A DNA stretch of 64,000 bases from the NCBI RefSeq assembly GCF_023205095.1, contig NZ_CP046242.1:857001-921000 (forward strand). The letters are read 5' to 3'. This document shows, one piece after another, positions 16,658-25,124 of this stretch. How positions within the stretch are numbered: the stretch's first letter is position 1; each line of letters begins with the position of its first letter. This stretch comes from Bizionia sp. M204. Its GTDB lineage: Bacteria; Bacteroidota; Bacteroidia; Flavobacteriales; Flavobacteriaceae. A model generated the notes under the pieces. It saw only the letters and a list, made by a program, of their open reading frames with translations, ran no database searches and was not told the origin of the DNA. Position numbers and translations under genes: made by a program.

Positions 16658-18790
16658 ATGAGGAAATCATTAATATGCGTTTTGGCACTCTCAACAATTG
16701 TTGCTTGTAAGGATGACCAAAACAAAACTGAAAAAGAAGATGTTTCAATGACTATTACTTATCCAGAAACTAAAAAAGTTGACACGGTTGACACGTATTT
16801 TGAAACTCAAGTTCAAGATCCATACCGTTGGCTGGAAGATGATTATGCTGAAGATACCAAAGCATGGGTAAAAGCTCAAAACGAAGTGACGTTTAATTAT
16901 TTAGATCAAATTCCGTTCCGAAGCAAGTTGAAAAAACGGATGGAAACGCTTTGGAATTACGAAAAAATTTCTGCACCATTTATTGAAGGTGATTACACCT
17001 ATTTTTATAAAAATGATGGGCTTCAAAACCAATCCGTTTTATATAGAACAGATAAAGATGGAAACCAAGAGGTGTTTTTAGATCCAAATGCGTTTTCTAA
17101 AGATGGAACGACGTCTTTAGGTGGTTTAAGTTTTACGGAAGATGGTTCTATGGCTGCCTATGCTATTTCTGAAGGTGGAAGTGACTGGCGAAAAATTATC
17201 GTTTTAAAAACTGAAAATAAAGAAATTATTGGCGATACCATTATGGATGTTAAATTCAGTGGTATGTCTTGGTACAAAAATGAAGGGTTTTATTATTCCA
17301 GCTATGAGAAACCAAAAGGTAGTGAGTTATCAGCTAAAACCGATCAACACCGTTTATTTTATCACAAATTAGGAACACCTCAAAGTGAAGATAAAATTAT
17401 TTTTGGCGATACTGAAAAGCGTCGCTATGTAGGAGGTTCTGTAACGCAGGATGAAAACTATTTGGTGATTACCGCAGCAAATTCTACCTATGGAAATGAG
17501 TTGTATATTAAAGACCTACGGAAAAATGGACCGATTGTAAAAGTGGTTGATAATTTTGAAAGTAGTAATAATGTTATAAATAATGAAGGTCAAACATTCT
17601 TCGTGGTTACGGATTTTGAAGCACCTAATAAACGCATTGTAAAATTCAATTTAAATAAATTTGAACAAGCCCATTGGGAAGATGTGATTCCAGAAACTGA
17701 AAATGTACTATCAGTATCTAAAGGTGCAAATTATATTTTTGCGGAATACATGAAAGATGCGGTTTCTGTTGTAAAACAATACAAATTTGATGGCACTTTA
17801 GTACGTGATGTTAGCTTACCAGGAATTGGTTCTGTTGGTGGTTTTGGTGGTAAAAAGGAAGCAACTACCTTATACTATTCGTTTACAAATTATACGGCAC
17901 CAGGAACTATTTATGCGTATGATCCTGAAACTGGCGAATCAACGGTTTACCAAAAGCCAAATATCGATTTCAAATCGGATGATTATGAGTCTAAGCAAGT
18001 ATTTTATAGCTCTAAAGATGGTACCAAAGTACCAATGATTATCACCTATAAAAAAGGCACAGAATTAAACGGCAAGAATCCAACTATGCTATATGCTTAC
18101 GGTGGTTTTAATATTAGTTTAACGCCGTCGTTTAGTATTGCCAATGCTGTGTGGTTAGAAAATGGTGGTGTGTATGCTGTTGCTAATTTACGTGGAGGTG
18201 GTGAATACGGTAAAAAATGGCATAATGCAGGAACGCAAATGCAAAAGCAAAATGTGTTTGATGATTTTATTGCAGCAGCCGAATACCTAATCAAAGAAAA
18301 CTATACATCATCTGATTATTTAGCAATAAAAGGCGGATCTAATGGTGGATTATTAGTTGGTGCAACTATGACACAACGACCAGATTTAATGAAGGTGGCT
18401 ATTCCACAAGTGGGTGTTTTAGATATGTTACGTTACCATACGTTTACGGCAGGAGCAGGTTGGTCCTTTGATTATGGAACATCCGAACAAAGTAAAGAGA
18501 TGTTTGATTATATTAAAGGGTATTCGCCAGTGCATAATGTAAAAGCAGGTGTTGAATATCCAGCAACGTTAGTAACCACAGGTGATCATGACGATCGTGT
18601 AGTACCAGCGCATAGTTTTAAATTTGCTGCTGAACTGCAAGACAAACAAACAGGAGCGAATCCGACCTTAATTAGAATTGAAGTGAATGCCGGACATGGT
18701 GCCGGAAAATCTACTGAAGCTACTATTAACGAGCAAGTAGATATTCAAGCGTTTGCTTTGTATAATATGGGAGTGAAGGAGTTGAAATAA
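16658..18790 (+). CDS. Prolyl oligopeptidase family serine peptidase (S9A), lipoprotein
   Basis: This enzyme cleaves short peptides after proline. The N-terminus MRKSLICVLALSTIVACKDD is a lipoprotein signal with the lipidated Cys at residue 17, so the enzyme is probably anchored in the envelope. The beta-propeller follows from about 40 to 440 (opening VQDPYRWLEDD). The alpha/beta hydrolase domain holds the triad: Ser561 in GGSNGGLLVG, Asp near 644 in GDHDDRVVPAHS and His near 680 in NAGHGAGKS. Length of 710 aa suits the S9A subfamily. It is a single gene with its own promoter motif upstream and a good terminator downstream. Confidence 0.93.
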   Translation: MRKSLICVLALSTIVACKDDQNKTEKEDVSMTITYPETKKVDTVDTYFETQVQDPYRWLEDDYAEDTKAWVKAQNEVTFNYLDQIPFRSKLKKRMETLWNYEKISAPFIEGDYTYFYKNDGLQNQSVLYRTDKDGNQEVFLDPNAFSKDGTTSLGGLSFTEDGSMAAYAISEGGSDWRKIIVLKTENKEIIGDTIMDVKFSGMSWYKNEGFYYSSYEKPKGSELSAKTDQHRLFYHKLGTPQSEDKIIFGDTEKRRYVGGSVTQDENYLVITAANSTYGNELYIKDLRKNGPIVKVVDNFESSNNVINNEGQTFFVVTDFEAPNKRIVKFNLNKFEQAHWEDVIPETENVLSVSKGANYIFAEYMKDAVSVVKQYKFDGTLVRDVSLPGIGSVGGFGGKKEATTLYYSFTNYTAPGTIYAYDPETGESTVYQKPNIDFKSDDYESKQVFYSSKDGTKVPMIITYKKGTELNGKNPTMLYAYGGFNISLTPSFSIANAVWLENGGVYAVANLRGGGEYGKKWHNAGTQMQKQNVFDDFIAAAEYLIKENYTSSDYLAIKGGSNGGLLVGATMTQRPDLMKVAIPQVGVLDMLRYHTFTAGAGWSFDYGTSEQSKEMFDYIKGYSPVHNVKAGVEYPATLVTTGDHDDRVVPAHSFKFAAELQDKQTGANPTLIRIEVNAGHGAGKSTEATINEQVDIQAFALYNMGVKELK

Positions 18791-18814
18791 ACTTTTTGAT
18801 ATTGTATCTTATAG

Positions 18815-18844
18815 AAAAAGCCCAAACTTTTGTTTGGGCTTTTT
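18815..18844 (+). terminator. Intrinsic terminator after the prolyl oligopeptidase gene
   Basis: A 13-bp perfect stem (AAAAAGCCCAAAC with its complement) around a four-base loop ends in five T. It lies 25 bases after the stop codon. Confidence 0.9.
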
Positions 18845-18851
18845 GATTTTG

Positions 18852-18925
18852 TTATTCAGAACGAAGCATGAACGGTAAAGAATCTTAAATTTGATAATTG
18901 AGATTCCTCCTTTGTCGGAATGACA
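18852..18925. repeat. Flavobacterial-style intergenic repeat sequence
   Basis: This stretch contains ATTCAGAACGAAGC and, about 35 bases later, GATTCCTCCTTTGTCGGAA with ATGAC after it. Sequences of this style (ATTC.GAACGAAG with GGAATCTC or its complement) are, from general familiarity, scattered between genes of many Bacteroidota. Only one copy occurs in this window, so the repeat nature is inferred and not shown here. Confidence 0.4.
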
Positions 18926-18948
18926 TTATATATTTTAATGGCAATATA

Positions 18949-20793
18949 TTACATGCTTTTAACAAACTCTAAAAACACCTCTTTATGACGTTCCAAATCC
19001 ATGTTACCGGATAAAGACGCACGAACAATATAATCTTTGTCGCCTTCCTTGGTAGTGCCCTGGGTGGATGTTGCTGGAATAGTCCAGTAGCAACCCTTTA
19101 ACTGACCATAGCTCACACAAAACTTGCTTTCTTCAGGGATTTCAGTAATCATCAAGTTGATTAATTTCAAATTTAAAGCGCGTTTATGGGCTTCTTTTTC
19201 TTCAGCTGTGTTTCCTTTTGTAGGTAAATCTAATGAAAATACGGATGGTGTAAAGCCTTGCTCTGCCAAGTCATCAGACACAAAATTGATTTTCGCTTCT
19301 GGTAAAACCTCATGGATAAAGTTTACAAAGTGGCGTGTGTATACATAGGCGTCTGCAATACGCTGATTCATGGATGGTAATTGTTGGGCTAGCAACTTAT
19401 ATTGCAATGCGGTTGCTTCATTGTCACAAAGCATCAAATGCTTCGCTATTTTATCCATTAAGGCGTCTGTTTTGCTATTTCCTACTGCGTATCCCGCAGT
19501 ACATTTTCCACCACTAGGAAATTTGGAGCCACTGGCATAAGAAATGGTTCTTACCGTGGATAGAATTTCCCCGTCACCTAAAAAGTGCACATTCGGACAA
19601 AAGGTTTGATCTAAAATAAAAACAGGATCGATTGCTGTTTCACCCGTTGCTGTTTTTCGCACTTTACTTAAAGCAGCCTTTAAATCCTGAACGTTTGGAA
19701 CTTCCACTCGTGGGTTTGTTGGAATTTCGGCTATAATGTATGGAACCGCATCTTGTTTGGCAATGCGTTCCAAAACGGTATCAATACTTTGTACCATATC
19801 GTTATCACCATCTACTGGTAAATCAACAACGTCAACTTGATCCAAGCAATCTGCCACACGTCTGGCTTGGTCATTGGTGCCACCATAACAATTTGGTGGT
19901 ACAATAAATTTAATGGCTTTTCCTTTATGATTTTCTTGGGCGTCGTGAATGAGTCCCATCATAATAGCGTATTGCATAGATAAACCACTAGAAGCCACCA
20001 AAGGTTTGGACGTGGTACCTGTAATGTCTTTGATGTTTTTTAAAACCTGTTTTTTATGGGGTTCAATTTTATTGGAAGGTGCCTGAAAAGCTGTTTTGTT
20101 GACGAGCGCTTTTAAAGCCATAAGCGAATTTTCAGGAGTCATGGCAATGGTTTCACGACGACGTACATGCTGAATATCCGAAATGTATGATGTGTTTTGT
20201 TCGCCATTTACGAGTAATATACTGCCTAAATGGTCATGGAGATTCACGTAAAAATCAATATTCGCGTTTAAATCTGTTTGCGCAATGGTGTCTTGATGTG
20301 CTATGAAAATGGTGCTTCCCTTAAAATCGAGAATCGCCTTTGAATTATCAACATGGATTAATTCGAAATTATAACCATACACCTCTTTAATGGTTTCCGC
20401 ATCAAAACAGTCTGGTAAGTCTCCCGTATAAAGGATTTGTGTCTTTTTATTTTCCAATAAATTGGTTCTTAAAATGGCCAAAATCGGAATGGTTAGCGAT
20501 GCAAAACTGATAACATGTTTAGAATCAATCTGATTTAAATTTGCAAGTCCCCATTCTAGCACGCAAGATAGGGGATGACCCAAGCGGATATAATCATAAG
20601 CCGTTGGTAATTTACTTAATGCGGAAGTTGTGGCATTATTGGTTTTATATAAGTGTTCAAACGCGTTTAGAAATTCCGTTTTTGCCAACGACTCATCATA
20701 AATATCTAGTCGATGGGTTGTTAGATTCAGCCAGTCTGGTGGCATGTTTTCAATAACAGTTTCAATATAATTTAGCATTTTTGGGTCTTGCAT
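18949..20793 (-). CDS. Long PLP-dependent Cys/Met-metabolism enzyme (cystathionine synthase/lyase-like), 614 aa
   Basis: The C-terminal two thirds resemble PLP enzymes of transsulfuration (cystathionine gamma-synthase and lyase family). Visible landmarks are ASSGLSMQYAIMMGL, a substrate-binding stretch VPPNCYGGTND, the cofactor-aspartate region FILDQTFCPN and the probable PLP lysine near residue 420 in SYASGSKFPSGGK. Classical members are about 380-400 aa; here roughly 230 residues precede the PLP domain, without a signal peptide. The N-terminal part has its own alpha/beta pattern (VISFASLTIPILAILRTNLL, QILYTGDLPDCF) that I could not assign. Reaction and substrate are therefore uncertain. The gene is alone, with about 240 bases upstream that hold an attC-like palindromic region. 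Confidence 0.75.
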   Translation of the reverse strand: MQDPKMLNYIETVIENMPPDWLNLTTHRLDIYDESLAKTEFLNAFEHLYKTNNATTSALSKLPTAYDYIRLGHPLSCVLEWGLANLNQIDSKHVISFASLTIPILAILRTNLLENKKTQILYTGDLPDCFDAETIKEVYGYNFELIHVDNSKAILDFKGSTIFIAHQDTIAQTDLNANIDFYVNLHDHLGSILLVNGEQNTSYISDIQHVRRRETIAMTPENSLMALKALVNKTAFQAPSNKIEPHKKQVLKNIKDITGTTSKPLVASSGLSMQYAIMMGLIHDAQENHKGKAIKFIVPPNCYGGTNDQARRVADCLDQVDVVDLPVDGDNDMVQSIDTVLERIAKQDAVPYIIAEIPTNPRVEVPNVQDLKAALSKVRKTATGETAIDPVFILDQTFCPNVHFLGDGEILSTVRTISYASGSKFPSGGKCTAGYAVGNSKTDALMDKIAKHLMLCDNEATALQYKLLAQQLPSMNQRIADAYVYTRHFVNFIHEVLPEAKINFVSDDLAEQGFTPSVFSLDLPTKGNTAEEKEAHKRALNLKLINLMITEIPEESKFCVSYGQLKGCYWTIPATSTQGTTKEGDKDYIVRASLSGNMDLERHKEVFLEFVKSM

Positions 20794-20930
20794 GTTTTTA
20801 GGTTTAAATAGGGTTGCAAGGTATGGAAAATAGCTTTTTTTAAAGAAGCTTTTAAGGGGTTTGGCCTTTTTTTATGATTTAAAGCGCATGTCTTTTTAAA
20901 TAGAATTTTAAAAAGTGCTTTACAAGAGAG

Positions 20931-21036
20931 GTTGTGTAATACAGTCCTCAATTAGCGCACATAAATCCAATAAAAAACCGCGAGAAATTTCAGAAGTAGG
21001 CTAGAACTAGCAATTAATTATACATGGTGTTGTGCC
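20931..21036 (-). other. attC-like imperfect palindromic region beside the lone gene
   Basis: The outer arms TGTGTAAT (20933-20940) and ATTATACA (21017-21024) are complementary at seven of eight positions. The inner stem GCTAG/CTAGC lies near 21000-21011, and TGTTGTGCC closes the region at 21028-21036, overlapping the stop codon of the neighbouring gene. About 100 bases of imperfect palindrome directly after a gene is the layout of integron attC sites. The core does not match the classical RYYYAAC consensus strictly, so this is a suggestion only. Confidence 0.4.
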
Positions 21037-21042
21037 TAGTTT
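21028..21042 (+). repeat. Left arm of a 15-bp inverted repeat flanking the lone gene
   Basis: TGTTGTGCCTAGTTT at this site is the inverted counterpart of AAATTAGGCACAACA at 21974-21988, with 14 of 15 positions matching. The arm overlaps the stop codon of the enclosed gene. Confidence 0.8.
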
Positions 21043-21968
21043 TTTAATTGTTCAATCATATATTCAGTTCCTCTGAAGGTCATATTGTAGAAATTAATTA
21101 AATCTTTGTATTCATTACTCAAATTTTCATAAGAATTTCTAAACTCTTTATCCGATTTTATTATATCTGAAATTATAAATCCAGTAAACATATTTAATTT
21201 CTTGACAGAAGTTAGAACATTTTTTTTAGCAAAATCTTTGTCCCACATATTTTTTAATTGAAGAATAGAAATGCTTTGAGAATGAGCGTGCCATGAAAGA
21301 AAGTTATAAATCTGGTCATTTGTTTCATCTTTAATTCCAGCTTCTTTCATTAACCTTTTCCAACTTACAGGATAGAATTTTTCTTTGTCAAATATTATTT
21401 TCCATTTTTTGTTTATAGTTTTATGCAATGATGCTTTTTTTATTTCTGAAAGTTCTAAATACCCTTTTCTAGTTTTTATGGAATTCTCTAAATTCTCAAT
21501 ACTTTTTTTATCTAATTCACTTATTCTTTTTTCTTCATCACTTTCAGGCTCTATATTTCGCTGAAGTAAACCATATCTCATCCAAATCTCAAACCTTAAT
21601 TGTAACATGTCGTCGTCCATATTTGAATTGGATAGATAGTTTTGAACTAAATAATTTTCAATTACTGTTCTAACCAAAGAATAAATTGAAAATGGGTCAA
21701 GCATTTCAATTTTTAAGTTTTTACTTGGTGAATCTAGAGTTATTCCATCAATTAGTTTTTTGACTGAAAATCCATGAACAATGAATTTCTGAGTTAAAAG
21801 ATTGATGTAATAAAATCGTTCTCTGTCAAATTGAATTTTTTTATTTTCAATTCGATCTGTAAACAATGAGAGAAGTATATCCATTAGTTTCTCAAACTTT
21901 GAAATATGAGTTTCAGGTTTGTCATTTAAAATGTCAATTGCAAGATTTATTAGGCTATCCTGTTTCAT
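21036..21968 (-). CDS. Lone AT-rich accessory gene of unknown function, 310 aa (DUF5677-like)
   Basis: The protein is helical, charged and soluble, with no signal peptide. The segment DPFSIYSLVRTVIENYL is followed by FEIWMRYGLLQRN and later by NFLSWHAHSQSISILQL. This Arg/Glu-then-His pattern recalls the DUF5677 family, whose function is unknown; I regard that match as tentative. The gene is visibly richer in A and T than its neighbours. It sits between inverted repeats (21028-21042 and 21974-21988), with the palindromic region directly downstream. These traits suggest a captured, mobile single-gene cassette. There is no integrase or transposase next to it. Its function could be defensive or regulatory, but nothing in the sequence proves this. 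Confidence 0.7.
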   Translation of the reverse strand: MKQDSLINLAIDILNDKPETHISKFEKLMDILLSLFTDRIENKKIQFDRERFYYINLLTQKFIVHGFSVKKLIDGITLDSPSKNLKIEMLDPFSIYSLVRTVIENYLVQNYLSNSNMDDDMLQLRFEIWMRYGLLQRNIEPESDEEKRISELDKKSIENLENSIKTRKGYLELSEIKKASLHKTINKKWKIIFDKEKFYPVSWKRLMKEAGIKDETNDQIYNFLSWHAHSQSISILQLKNMWDKDFAKKNVLTSVKKLNMFTGFIISDIIKSDKEFRNSYENLSNEYKDLINFYNMTFRGTEYMIEQLKN

Positions 21969-21973
21969 TTTTC

Positions 21974-21988
21974 AAATTAGGCACAACA
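21974..21988 (-). repeat. Right arm of the 15-bp inverted repeat flanking the lone gene
   Basis: AAATTAGGCACAACA pairs with the left arm at 21028-21042 with one mismatch. It ends 5 bases before the start codon on the gene's upstream side. Confidence 0.8.
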
Positions 21989-22093
21989 AGTGCATATAGT
22001 TAGTAGCATCTATATTTCCACTGATAGAAATACAACCTTTTACACCTGCAATGTTTTTCCAAAAGTGAAAATACCATAAATAGTTACAAGTAG

Positions 22094-22111
22094 TTTACGG
22101 ATACCCGTAAA
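22094..22111. repeat. Short perfect inverted repeat (7-bp arms)
   Basis: TTTACGG, four bases, then CCGTAAA. No T run follows on either strand, so it is not an obvious terminator. It lies between the DUF2914 gene and the lone accessory gene and could be a protein-binding site or a weak hairpin. Confidence 0.45.
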
Positions 22112-22136
22112 TTGTAAGTGCTTTTAGATGAATGTC

Positions 22137-23258
22137 TTAAAACTTCCGCTCAACCACCCGTTTCGGTTGTAAATCAGGATTCATAATAATTTCAAAATCA
22201 ATAACACCTAGTACTAGTTCTTCTTCAGTAATAACATCTACTTGCCAGGTGCCAGGCTTGACATTGTTTTTATAGGTGTAGCCACGAAAGCCGGCATTTC
22301 GGCCACCTGTGATATCAAATCCAATTTTATCAGTTTCTTCCCATTCCTCGCTGTCTGGATTATACCATTTCCAGCGATGAAAGATGGCTTTTTTTATGGC
22401 AGTAGGCGCGAATATAGACGTGAAAACAAATACCTTTTCATCGGGTTGCTGAATGAACTCTAATCGGTGATCGCGCCAAAAAATATACCAGTTATCACGT
22501 TCGTAAGTAACCAGATAGTTGCCATTTTCTTTTTGAACACTATGAGCAACAATACCTTCATCTAAAGCTAATGGTACTGGTGGAATTAAATTAAAATAAT
22601 AAAATAGATTGATGCTCAGATATAAGGTTAAAACAAGCCCGATAACTTTGGTTATACTAATTTCAGCTTTGGTACTCGGACTTTTTACATATACCAAAAT
22701 AATTAAACCTAAAGTAATAGAGAGGCTTAATAATCCGGAAATTATAAAAATGGTTGTGCTCATTTCCTTGAATACTACAGGAATCATGAACGCAAAAAAA
22801 GTAAAGCTTATAAAAAAGTAAATTCCGAATTGTAAGTATTTATTGGAGATTCGCCGTTTTAATACTTCGTTGGCTAGAAGTAGTAAAACAAGGATAACAA
22901 AAAATGAAATGGTTTTCGACATGGACACACTTCGGGAAAAATATATGACATACGCGCTGGAAAGTCCACCAAACGAAAATTGTACGGCTAATGGAAAATA
23001 CTCTTGAAAACGTTCTAAAAAGGTGCCTACCCATTTGCCATCTTCAGCTAAATTAAACAAGTATAACATGGTAGTTAAAAATGTCATGTGTAAGGATAGG
23101 ACCGTTAAATCGTAAACTCGATCTATACGGCCAAGTGTTAAGGTATCGAAAATAAAACCACCAATAAAGAACAGTAACGGCGCATATTTTTCATGTCTCC
23201 GAATAAAATTTCTAAAGGCACTATTTCTGAATTTAACGTAAGTTCTTTTAAAACGCAT
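22137..23258 (-). CDS. DUF2914 domain membrane protein, 373 aa
   Basis: The N-terminal 220 residues contain about six to seven hydrophobic helices, starting after RRHEKYAPLLFFIGGFIFD. The phrase DTLTLGRIDR right after the first helix is, to my knowledge, conserved in this family. The C-terminal 140 residues form the extracytoplasmic DUF2914 domain: a beta-rich region with HRWKWYNPDSEEWEETDKIG and GRNAGFRGYTYKNNVKPGTW, then VDVITEEELVLGVIDFEI. The biological role of DUF2914 proteins is unknown. The start ATG is supported by basic residues just before the first helix. The gene stands alone between the cassette-like region and an SDR gene. Confidence 0.8.
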   Translation of the reverse strand: MRFKRTYVKFRNSAFRNFIRRHEKYAPLLFFIGGFIFDTLTLGRIDRVYDLTVLSLHMTFLTTMLYLFNLAEDGKWVGTFLERFQEYFPLAVQFSFGGLSSAYVIYFSRSVSMSKTISFFVILVLLLLANEVLKRRISNKYLQFGIYFFISFTFFAFMIPVVFKEMSTTIFIISGLLSLSITLGLIILVYVKSPSTKAEISITKVIGLVLTLYLSINLFYYFNLIPPVPLALDEGIVAHSVQKENGNYLVTYERDNWYIFWRDHRLEFIQQPDEKVFVFTSIFAPTAIKKAIFHRWKWYNPDSEEWEETDKIGFDITGGRNAGFRGYTYKNNVKPGTWQVDVITEEELVLGVIDFEIIMNPDLQPKRVVERKF

Positions 23259-23382
23259 AGCGAGAGATTGTGGGTTAAATTAAAAAACAGTTGGCACTTT
23301 ACGGTAGTCAGGATGCGTTTTTTATTGGAATGGGTTAAACTTTTATACCACAAACTTGCCTTGATCTGAATTTATAACCCGC

Positions 23383-24189
23383 TTATTTTTGGCGCCCTAC
23401 AAAATGCTCCATGGTTTTATAGATACCCAATACCTTGCCCGTAAACCAGTCGAATACATTTACAGACATAACGGCTTGACCAAATCTAGTTACTCGGTAA
23501 ATATAGCCTGGAATGGTTACCATTCTTTTATTTGTTTCTATGGCTTTGATAATGGTTAGAGATGCCGCTTCTGGTTCTAATATGGGAATTTTAGATTTCA
23601 CACCGTCAAACATTCCTGTATTTATATAATAAGGCATGATGGTGGTAACATGTATGTTTTTTTTGAGTTGTTTCATTTCCAAACGCAAACTATCAGACCA
23701 ACCAATAAGGGCCCATTTGCTGGATGCGTAAACTGACATTTTAGGATTGGAGATTAAACCACCAGAAGAGGCAATATTACATATATGTCCAGAATTCTGT
23801 TGAAGCATATCGTCTAGAAATATGTTAGAAATATGCATAGGCGCTAGGCTGTTAATTTTCATGGTGTTTTCTATATCGGCTTCTGTATGTTCATGGAAAA
23901 ACTTACCGACAATAATTCCCGCATTATTGATAAGCACATCTACGATGCCAATTTCTTGCTTGACGTTTTTAGCGGTTTCTTGAACCTGTTGCATGTTAGA
24001 AATATCTAATGTATAGCTAAAAAGCGCCGGATTGTTTTGCAACTCGCTGGTTGTGAAATCTATATTTTCCTGACTAATATCCCAAATAACCACACGAGCT
24101 TGACGTTCTAACATGAGGCGTGTCATGATTTTTCCAATTCCAGATGCTCCACCAGTGATTAATACTGTTTTCCCTTTAAAGTTTTTCAT
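23383..24189 (-). CDS. Short-chain dehydrogenase/reductase (classical SDR)
   Basis: The cofactor-binding motif TGGASGIG is at residues 11-18, NNAG appears near 88-91 and the catalytic YxxxK (YASSK) near 152-156. An Asp after the second strand (VVIWDISQ) suggests a preference for NAD(H). The C-terminal 60 residues contain a hydrophobic or amphipathic stretch (VTRFGQAVMSVNVFDWF) that could touch membranes, as seen in SDRs near the human DHRS and RDH10 groups. The substrate is unknown. Length of 268 aa is normal. The gene is on its own. Confidence 0.85.
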   Translation of the reverse strand: MKNFKGKTVLITGGASGIGKIMTRLMLERQARVVIWDISQENIDFTTSELQNNPALFSYTLDISNMQQVQETAKNVKQEIGIVDVLINNAGIIVGKFFHEHTEADIENTMKINSLAPMHISNIFLDDMLQQNSGHICNIASSGGLISNPKMSVYASSKWALIGWSDSLRLEMKQLKKNIHVTTIMPYYINTGMFDGVKSKIPILEPEAASLTIIKAIETNKRMVTIPGYIYRVTRFGQAVMSVNVFDWFTGKVLGIYKTMEHFVGRQK

Positions 24190-24321
24190 GAATTTTTTAA
24201 GCCTTGTTTGGTTAGTTTTTTTGATTAAGAACAGCCTATTACCAAATATAGAAAACTATTGGTTTAAAAATAGCGCGAATGGGATATTTGAAATTAAGTT
24301 TATCTAAATGATTAGATGCTG

Positions 24322-24881
24322 TTATTTTACATAGTTTTTAGTCCAATTGGCGCCTTCATCAAAAAGGTTATGACCATTTTCGGAATCGGAGCACAAATAG
24401 CTGCCTGTCCATTGGCCATTTAAGGTAAACAGGTTGAAGTTGGATTCAGCACGCACAAAAAATCCCATCCAAGTACCATCATTGTTATAATACAATACAC
24501 ATCGGCATTCGCATAAATGAGAAACCCAATAATTTCAGCCGATTGATTGAACATATAATAACCCTCCCAATTCCCGTAATTTGGGTTGAGTTGGAAATTA
24601 TATTTAGGATTAATTTTTGAGTTGAATGCCGGGTTTAAATCGGAATTATATTTCGGGTTAGTGCTAGACGTGTATTTGGGATTTATATTGGCTGTATACT
24701 TCGGATTGATATTGGAATTATACTTCGGGTTTATTTGTGAGTTAAATACCGGATTTATGTTGGAATTATACTTCGGGTTTAAACTGGAATTAAATTTCGG
24801 ATTTTGATTGGAAGGTATAATTTGAGCAAAAAGTGGAAGTATAGCGAGGTATAAAAAGAAAGTTACTAAATGCGTTTTCAT
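24322..24881 (-). pseudogene. Secreted protein with eight-residue Asn-Pro repeats, broken by a frameshift
   Basis: Translation from the ATG at 24881 gives a signal peptide (MKTHLVTFFLYLAILPLFAQ), then nine clean copies of an eight-residue unit of the form NPKYNSxI (residues 27-98), then GNWEGYYMFNQSAEIIGF. This frame runs on to a poorly conserved tail and stops at 24420. A neighbouring frame stays open from about 24490 to a TAA at 24322-24324 and reads sensibly as YNNDGTWMGFF, VRAESNFNLFTLNGQWTG and NLFDEGANWTKNYVK. Inserting one base near 24489-24494 joins the two. So the gene carries a one-base deletion, either real or a sequencing error. Family and function are not recognised. The C-terminal part looks like a small beta-rich domain. 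Confidence 0.65.
24588..24803 (-). repeat. Coding minisatellite: nine 24-bp units
   Basis: Nine in-frame 24-bp units each encode eight residues starting with Asn-Pro. The units differ mostly at third positions and at residues 3-4 and 7-8 (K/V/A, Y/F, then a variable pair), so the array is old or has diverged. There are no spacers, which excludes a CRISPR array. Confidence 0.9.
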
Positions 24882-24996
24882 AATTTGTGAGCTTAAAAGC
24901 AAATCAAAGATACTTAAATTATTACGCTTAACATTTGGGATAAATAAGCTTAAATGGGAGGGACGTTATTGCAAACTAATTGAAATGCCTAAAAAC

Positions 24997-25027
24997 AAAA
25001 AAGACCTACTGAAAACAGTAAGTCTTT
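24997..25027 (-). terminator. Terminator of the tRNA cluster
   Basis: On the minus strand AAAGACTTACTG and CAGTAGGTCTTT form a 12-bp stem with one G-T pair and a four-base loop, followed by a T run. It starts 4 bases past the tRNA-Arg gene. Confidence 0.8.
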
Positions 25028-25030
25028 AAG

Positions 25031-25104
25031 TGAGCCCGACAGGATTCGAACCTGTGACCGCCTCCTTAGAAGGGAGGTGCTCTATCCAGCTGAGCTACGA
25101 GCCC
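25031..25104 (-). tRNA. tRNA-Arg (anticodon TCT)
   Basis: The cloverleaf is complete, 74 nt long. The anticodon loop CTTCTAA sits on a CCTCC/GGAGG stem, and the T arm reads ACAGG-TTCGAAT-CCTGT. The acceptor stem GGGCTCG pairs with CGGGCTC through two G-U pairs. CCA is not encoded. It is the last gene of a three-tRNA cluster. Confidence 0.95.
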
Positions 25105-25124
25105 GTAACTCTACAAAAAAATTG

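Noticed and set aside
21028-21988. Insertion sequence or transposon between the inverted repeats
   Set aside because: The enclosed protein has no transposase motif (no DDE or HUH pattern), and no target-site duplication was recognised outside the arms.
24588-24803. Regular 24-bp repeats as a possible CRISPR array
   Set aside because: The units are adjacent with no unique spacers and stay in frame within a secreted protein. No cas genes are present.
24586-24807. Open frame on the plus strand opposite the Asn-Pro repeats
   Set aside because: It is the antisense shadow of a 24-bp coding repeat and has a low-complexity Leu/Gly/Phe composition. The minus-strand frame has a signal peptide and is the real gene.
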